A stretch of DNA of 36,587 nucleotides from Dehalococcoidia bacterium UBA1328 (GTDB taxonomy: Bacteria > Chloroflexota > Dehalococcoidia > Lucifugimonadales > Lucifugimonadaceae): assembly GCA_002306815.1 (NCBI GenBank), contig DBTA01000024.1, positions 1-36,587 on the forward strand, written 5' to 3'. The position numbers were made by a program, and so were the translations under genes. Below, one piece after another: positions 33,264 through 36,587 of the stretch (positions are counted from its first letter, which is position 1; every line of letters starts with the position of its first letter). Below the pieces are notes generated by a model. The model was not told where the DNA came from, ran no database searches, and saw only the letters and a list, made by a program, of their open reading frames with translations.

Positions 33264-34696
33264 AGCCGATCACCGCCAATTTCCGCACTAAAGCCGCTGA
33301 AACACTCGAAGACCAGCAGATTCAACAGTCGATTGAGCACGTCTACACCGGCTTCTTCAAGGGCAGGTTGAACGCTGCCGCTGACACAAACAACTGGGAA
33401 GAGCTTCGTACTAAAGGCAAGGCGATCAAAGATCACACGATCGCCAACCTCGATTATTACCTAAGTCAACTTGCAGATAACGTTGAGAAGAACGGTGGAA
33501 ACGTCTTTTTCGCCGACGACGCTGAAGAGGCCCGACAGCACATCATTGATATAGCCCACAAGCGCAATATCAAGACGGTCATCAAATCAAAGTCGATGGT
33601 GTCGGAAGAGATGGGGCTGGCAGAGGCCATGAACAAAGAAGGCTTCGAAACCATCGAAACGGATCTAGGTGAATACATTATTCAACTGGCGAATGAAACG
33701 CCTTACCACCTGATCGCACCAGCAGTTCACAAATCGAGAAGTGATGTAGCCAAGCTTCTCGACGACAATTTCAGCGATAGTGAACCCATACCAGATGCCA
33801 CAGAGTTGACCATGATGGCGCGAGAGAAACTTAGGGGAGTGTTTGCGCGAGCCGACATGTCTGTCACTGGCGCCAATTTTGCCGTTGCTGAATCTGGCTC
33901 GATCGCGTTGGTGACCAATGAAGGTAATGGTCGAATGTCGACAACAGTGCCCAGAGTTCATGTCGCCGTGATGGGTCTGGAAAAAATCGTTCCCTCTATT
34001 CAAGATCTCAGCACCATGTTGCGTATTCTCATTCGATCAGCGACAGGGCAGAGGATATCGACCTACGTCACGATGGTGAACGGTAAACGTACGGTCGACG
34101 AGGAAGAAGGACCCGAAGAGTTTCACCTCGTGATAATGAATAATGGTCGACTGAAGCTGCTCGAAGATGAACATTCGCGCGAAGCTCTGAATTGCATTCG
34201 ATGTGGAGCATGCTTGAACGCCTGCCCTGTGTACCGAAAAGTGGGTGGGCATGCGTACGGCTGGGTGTATCCAGGACCGATCGGTGCCATCGTCTCGCCT
34301 GTACTGACGGGTCTCAAAGATGCAAACAATTTGCCGAACGCTTCCTCGTTGTGCGGCGCCTGCCACGACGCGTGCCCTGTAAAGATCAACATTCCTCGAA
34401 TGCTATTAGAGCTTCGTTATCGAACGGCCGAAGGCTCAACAGATCCACAAGAAAGAACATCATCAGCTAAAGAACGTGGTGTGTGGAAAGCGTGGAGGAT
34501 GGGCATGATGGGTAGAAGTCGCTTCGACCTGGGTGCTCGACTTGTAGCGACTGCATTGCGACCGTTCACAAGAAAAGGCTGGTTGAAGAAAGCGCCGCCG
34601 CCAATCTCAGGCTGGACATCAACACGCGACTTCCCTGCGGTAGCATCAAAGTCACTTCGATCTCGACTTAGCAACCGATTGCGGAGGGTGAAGTAG
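33260..34696 (+). CDS. lutB: LutB-like protein: LUD domain plus ferredoxin-type 4Fe-4S centres
   Basis: 478 aa, ATG inside the ATGA overlap with lutA. An LUD domain (about 70-300) includes TGANFAVAESGSIALVTNEGN. The C-terminal ferredoxin region carries CIRCGACLNACPVY (Cys312, 315, 318, 322) and LCGACHDACPVKI (Cys365, 368, 372). The GHAYGWVYPGPIGAI segment between them is typical of LutB. The tail beyond about residue 400 is basic (FTRKGWLKKAP, SRLSNRLRRVK), which could help membrane association. It belongs to the lactate/hydroxy-acid oxidising LutABC complex and should relay electrons to a quinone or another carrier. Confidence 0.92.
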   Translation: MKPITANFRTKAAETLEDQQIQQSIEHVYTGFFKGRLNAAADTNNWEELRTKGKAIKDHTIANLDYYLSQLADNVEKNGGNVFFADDAEEARQHIIDIAHKRNIKTVIKSKSMVSEEMGLAEAMNKEGFETIETDLGEYIIQLANETPYHLIAPAVHKSRSDVAKLLDDNFSDSEPIPDATELTMMAREKLRGVFARADMSVTGANFAVAESGSIALVTNEGNGRMSTTVPRVHVAVMGLEKIVPSIQDLSTMLRILIRSATGQRISTYVTMVNGKRTVDEEEGPEEFHLVIMNNGRLKLLEDEHSREALNCIRCGACLNACPVYRKVGGHAYGWVYPGPIGAIVSPVLTGLKDANNLPNASSLCGACHDACPVKINIPRMLLELRYRTAEGSTDPQERTSSAKERGVWKAWRMGMMGRSRFDLGARLVATALRPFTRKGWLKKAPPPISGWTSTRDFPAVASKSLRSRLSNRLRRVK

Positions 34697-35439
34697 TGGC
34701 AGATAGGGATCAATTCATCTCGAAAGTCACCGAGGCGCTGGGAAGAACCTCGATTATCGACCCATCTCTCGATCACGCAACTGCAGGGTTCGACTCAGCT
34801 GAAACAATTCGTACAAATGCCCAGACTGCGATATCCGACGCTCGTGAATATTCAACTCAACTTGCCGATGAAGTGGCATTGGCAGCGGAAACGATCGGTT
34901 GGAAAGTTCATCGAGCGTCCAATGCCGAAGACGCAGGTTCGATAATTGCGGGAATATGTGAAGAAAAATCCGCAAAAAGCGTCCTGCGTTCTTCTCACAA
35001 AGTACTCGATGATATCGTTGTTGATAAAGCCGTCACAAGCACCGGGGCAAACATCGAAACCACCGCGCACGACGGAAAATACGGACAATCAGAGATAGAG
35101 GAATCGAAAGCCAAGGCATTTTCCACCGACGTTGGAATCACAGGCGTTGATTATGCAATAGCGGAGACCGGTACTGTTGTGTTGCATCCGCGATCAGGTC
35201 TCTCCAGATTGGTTTCATTAGCGCCGCCAACCCACATTGCGGTGCTGTGCCCTGGTGAGGTACTGGCCTCCATGGACGAACTGTTCGCTATGGAGAGAAA
35301 CGATTTCATCAATGGCGAACTCTCAGGCTCGATGAACCTTATTTCCGGTCCGAGTAAGACCGCCGACATCGAAGGAACGACCGTAACCGGAATCCATGGT
35401 CCCCTGGAAGTCCATCTGGTAATTCTCGGCGAAGAATAG
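34696..35439 (+). CDS. lutC: LutC-like LUD domain protein
   Basis: 247 aa, GTG start sharing one base with the lutB stop; GGAGGGTG lies 7 nt upstream. It carries one LUD domain: GITGVDYAIAETGTVVLHPRSG near 148-170, then the PPTHIAVLCPGEV segment and a C-terminal GIHGPLEVHLVILG. It has no cysteine cluster, as expected for LutC. It completes the lutABC operon. It is convergent with the glycerate kinase gene, with only 8 nt between stops. Confidence 0.92.
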   Translation: MADRDQFISKVTEALGRTSIIDPSLDHATAGFDSAETIRTNAQTAISDAREYSTQLADEVALAAETIGWKVHRASNAEDAGSIIAGICEEKSAKSVLRSSHKVLDDIVVDKAVTSTGANIETTAHDGKYGQSEIEESKAKAFSTDVGITGVDYAIAETGTVVLHPRSGLSRLVSLAPPTHIAVLCPGEVLASMDELFAMERNDFINGELSGSMNLISGPSKTADIEGTTVTGIHGPLEVHLVILGEE

Positions 35440-35447
35440 CCGTCTGA

Positions 35448-36584
35448 TCAGACCGAAATCTTTATCGCCCGGCAAGCCTCTTCGGTGGCGATCGCAACGA
35501 GCCGTGACGTGTCTTCCATCGCGGCTTTCAGGGACATCGGTCGATTCACCAAACTGAAGATCGCGTCAATGCCGTGTTCATGAACTTCTCTGAAACCGGC
35601 ACCGAGAGATCCAGCAATACCAATAACTGGTGTGCCGTTGCGCTTAGCCCTTTGGGCGACGGCGACAGGTGACTTGTTGAAAACCGTCGATCGATCGAAC
35701 TGACCTTCACCGACGATTACAAGGTCTGCATCCTCGAGATGTTTTTCTAACTCAACGGCTTCCAGAACAATATCCGCTCCAAGTCGCAATCTTGCGTTGA
35801 AAAAACCCATGAGACCTGCTCCGAGTCCACCGGAAGCACCAGCGCCGGGGATGTCAGCTACATCAGTGTGCAAATCTTTCGTAATAACTTCCGCGAAGTT
35901 GCCCAGCGCAGCATCGAGCTCTTGAACGTCCTCATACGTCGCACCTTTTTGAGGGCCGAAAATTGCTGAAGCTCCGCGTGGCCCGCATAAAGGGTTATTC
36001 ACGTCACAGGCAACAACTACGCTCGCATCTGCCATTCTTGGATCAAGACCGGATACATCAATGTGATCGAGTGTAGAAAGCGCAATACCGCCCCTAGCAA
36101 TGTCGCTCCCGTCTTTGTCGGTGAGTTTGCCGCCCATGGCCTGGATCATACCGGCGCCGCCGTCGTTGGTGGCACTCCCGCCAACTCCAATGATGAAATC
36201 GGTGAACCCGTCATCGAGCGCCTCTAGGAACAGCTGACCAATCCCGAAGGTAGACGCGTTTCGAATGTCTCGCTCATCTTGTCCAAGTCGAGCCAATCCC
36301 ACAGCATCGGCAACTTCGATCACCGCCGTGGTCCCGTTTCCAAGCGCACCCCAGTGGGCTTCGATCGTTTTTCCTATAGCGTTTTCAACTTGAGCGGTTC
36401 GAATGTCACCTCCAGAGCTATCTACCAGAGCCTGCAGTGTGCCATCACCGCCGTCAGCGACCGGTCTGAGTATCGTTTCGCTTTCTGGCCAAACACGTTT
36501 CACACCTATTGACATAGCCTCGGCGATTTCCATGCCGGTCAGGCTCTGTTTGAAACCCTGTGGAGCAATTACAACTTTCTTCAT
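35448..36584 (-). CDS. glxK: Glycerate kinase (GlxK/GarK type I)
   Basis: 378 aa, complete, ATG at 36584, only 3 nt from the window edge, so its promoter lies outside. Family motifs include the N-terminal KVVIAPQGFKQSLTGMEIAEAM (substrate side), RPVADGGDGTLQAL, VGGSATNDGGAGMIQAMG, CDVNNPLCGPRGASAIFGPQKG and the late VGEGQFDRSTVFNKSP. It phosphorylates glycerate to 2-phosphoglycerate in the cytoplasm. In sugar-acid catabolism via tartronate semialdehyde, or glycolate/glyoxylate use, glycerate is the exit metabolite. That fits the dehydratases and hydroxy-acid oxidising genes in this window. Confidence 0.93.
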   Translation of the reverse strand: MKKVVIAPQGFKQSLTGMEIAEAMSIGVKRVWPESETILRPVADGGDGTLQALVDSSGGDIRTAQVENAIGKTIEAHWGALGNGTTAVIEVADAVGLARLGQDERDIRNASTFGIGQLFLEALDDGFTDFIIGVGGSATNDGGAGMIQAMGGKLTDKDGSDIARGGIALSTLDHIDVSGLDPRMADASVVVACDVNNPLCGPRGASAIFGPQKGATYEDVQELDAALGNFAEVITKDLHTDVADIPGAGASGGLGAGLMGFFNARLRLGADIVLEAVELEKHLEDADLVIVGEGQFDRSTVFNKSPVAVAQRAKRNGTPVIGIAGSLGAGFREVHEHGIDAIFSLVNRPMSLKAAMEDTSRLVAIATEEACRAIKISV

Positions 36585-36587
36585 CAG

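Noticed and set aside
1..36587. CRISPR arrays, insertion sequences, integrases or attachment sites
   Set aside because: No regularly spaced repeats, transposase or integrase reading frames, or flanking direct repeats were seen.

Overview
The window looks like a chromosomal segment of a free-living bacterium, most likely a Chloroflexota lineage of the SAR202 / Dehalococcoidia type. This is inferred from gene content, not from a marker phylogeny. Supporting signs are three enolase-superfamily (mandelate racemase-like) sugar-acid dehydratase paralogs, a DUF2298 membrane protein next to a TIGR03663-type glycosyltransferase (a pair typical of Chloroflexota and Archaea), a mid-range base composition, frequent GTG and TTG starts, and many ATGA or GTGA gene overlaps. 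No transposase, integrase, phage gene or CRISPR array was seen.

Layout. Positions 1-739 (minus) hold the 5' part of a zinc-type alcohol dehydrogenase. Positions 877-4591 hold two tandem enolase-superfamily dehydratases and a ketopantoate-reductase-family enzyme. Positions 4735-8483 carry DNA maintenance genes: a DinG helicase with an N-terminal exonuclease, overlapping an OGG1-type 8-oxoguanine glycosylase. A CCA/poly(A) nucleotidyltransferase is on the minus strand to 9754. A plus-strand run then carries a DsbA-family selenoprotein (9882-10517), RNase III, FtsY, and a surface-polysaccharide/lipid-glycan membrane cluster (DUF2298, TIGR03663, UPF0104/AglD-like, FAD oxidoreductase), ending with an SDR. 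The minus strand at 20322-22041 has a third enolase paralog and a frameshifted SRPBCC gene. RraA-like aldolase, the NuoE/NuoF/NuoG diaphorase module and thioredoxin follow. After a non-coding stretch comes a tRNA-Sec gene (28743-28840). The last part holds DUF362, an aldo/keto reductase, an L-2-hydroxyglutarate oxidase-like flavoprotein divergent from lutABC, and glycerate kinase.

Main discovery. The gene at 9882-10517 would normally be called as a truncated ORF starting at about 9960. The upstream sequence is in frame and encodes the first strand of a DsbA thioredoxin fold. An in-frame TGA at 9930-9932 sits exactly where the catalytic cysteine belongs (DYT-U-PWV). A hairpin lies 14 nt after the TGA, as expected for a bacterial SECIS. 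The same window encodes a tRNA with a UCA anticodon, a 6-bp D stem and a long variable arm, i.e. tRNA-Sec. Together these support selenocysteine decoding. The protein has no other cysteine, so it would be a one-selenol DsbA-like enzyme.

How the genes could work together. The enolase-family dehydratases, KPR-like and SDR dehydrogenases, RraA-like aldolase and glycerate kinase fit catabolism of sugar acids or other hydroxy acids to central metabolites. The LhgO-like flavoprotein and LutABC fit oxidation of 2-hydroxy acids, and NuoEFG handles NADH/ferredoxin-level electrons. Specific substrates cannot be read from the sequence.
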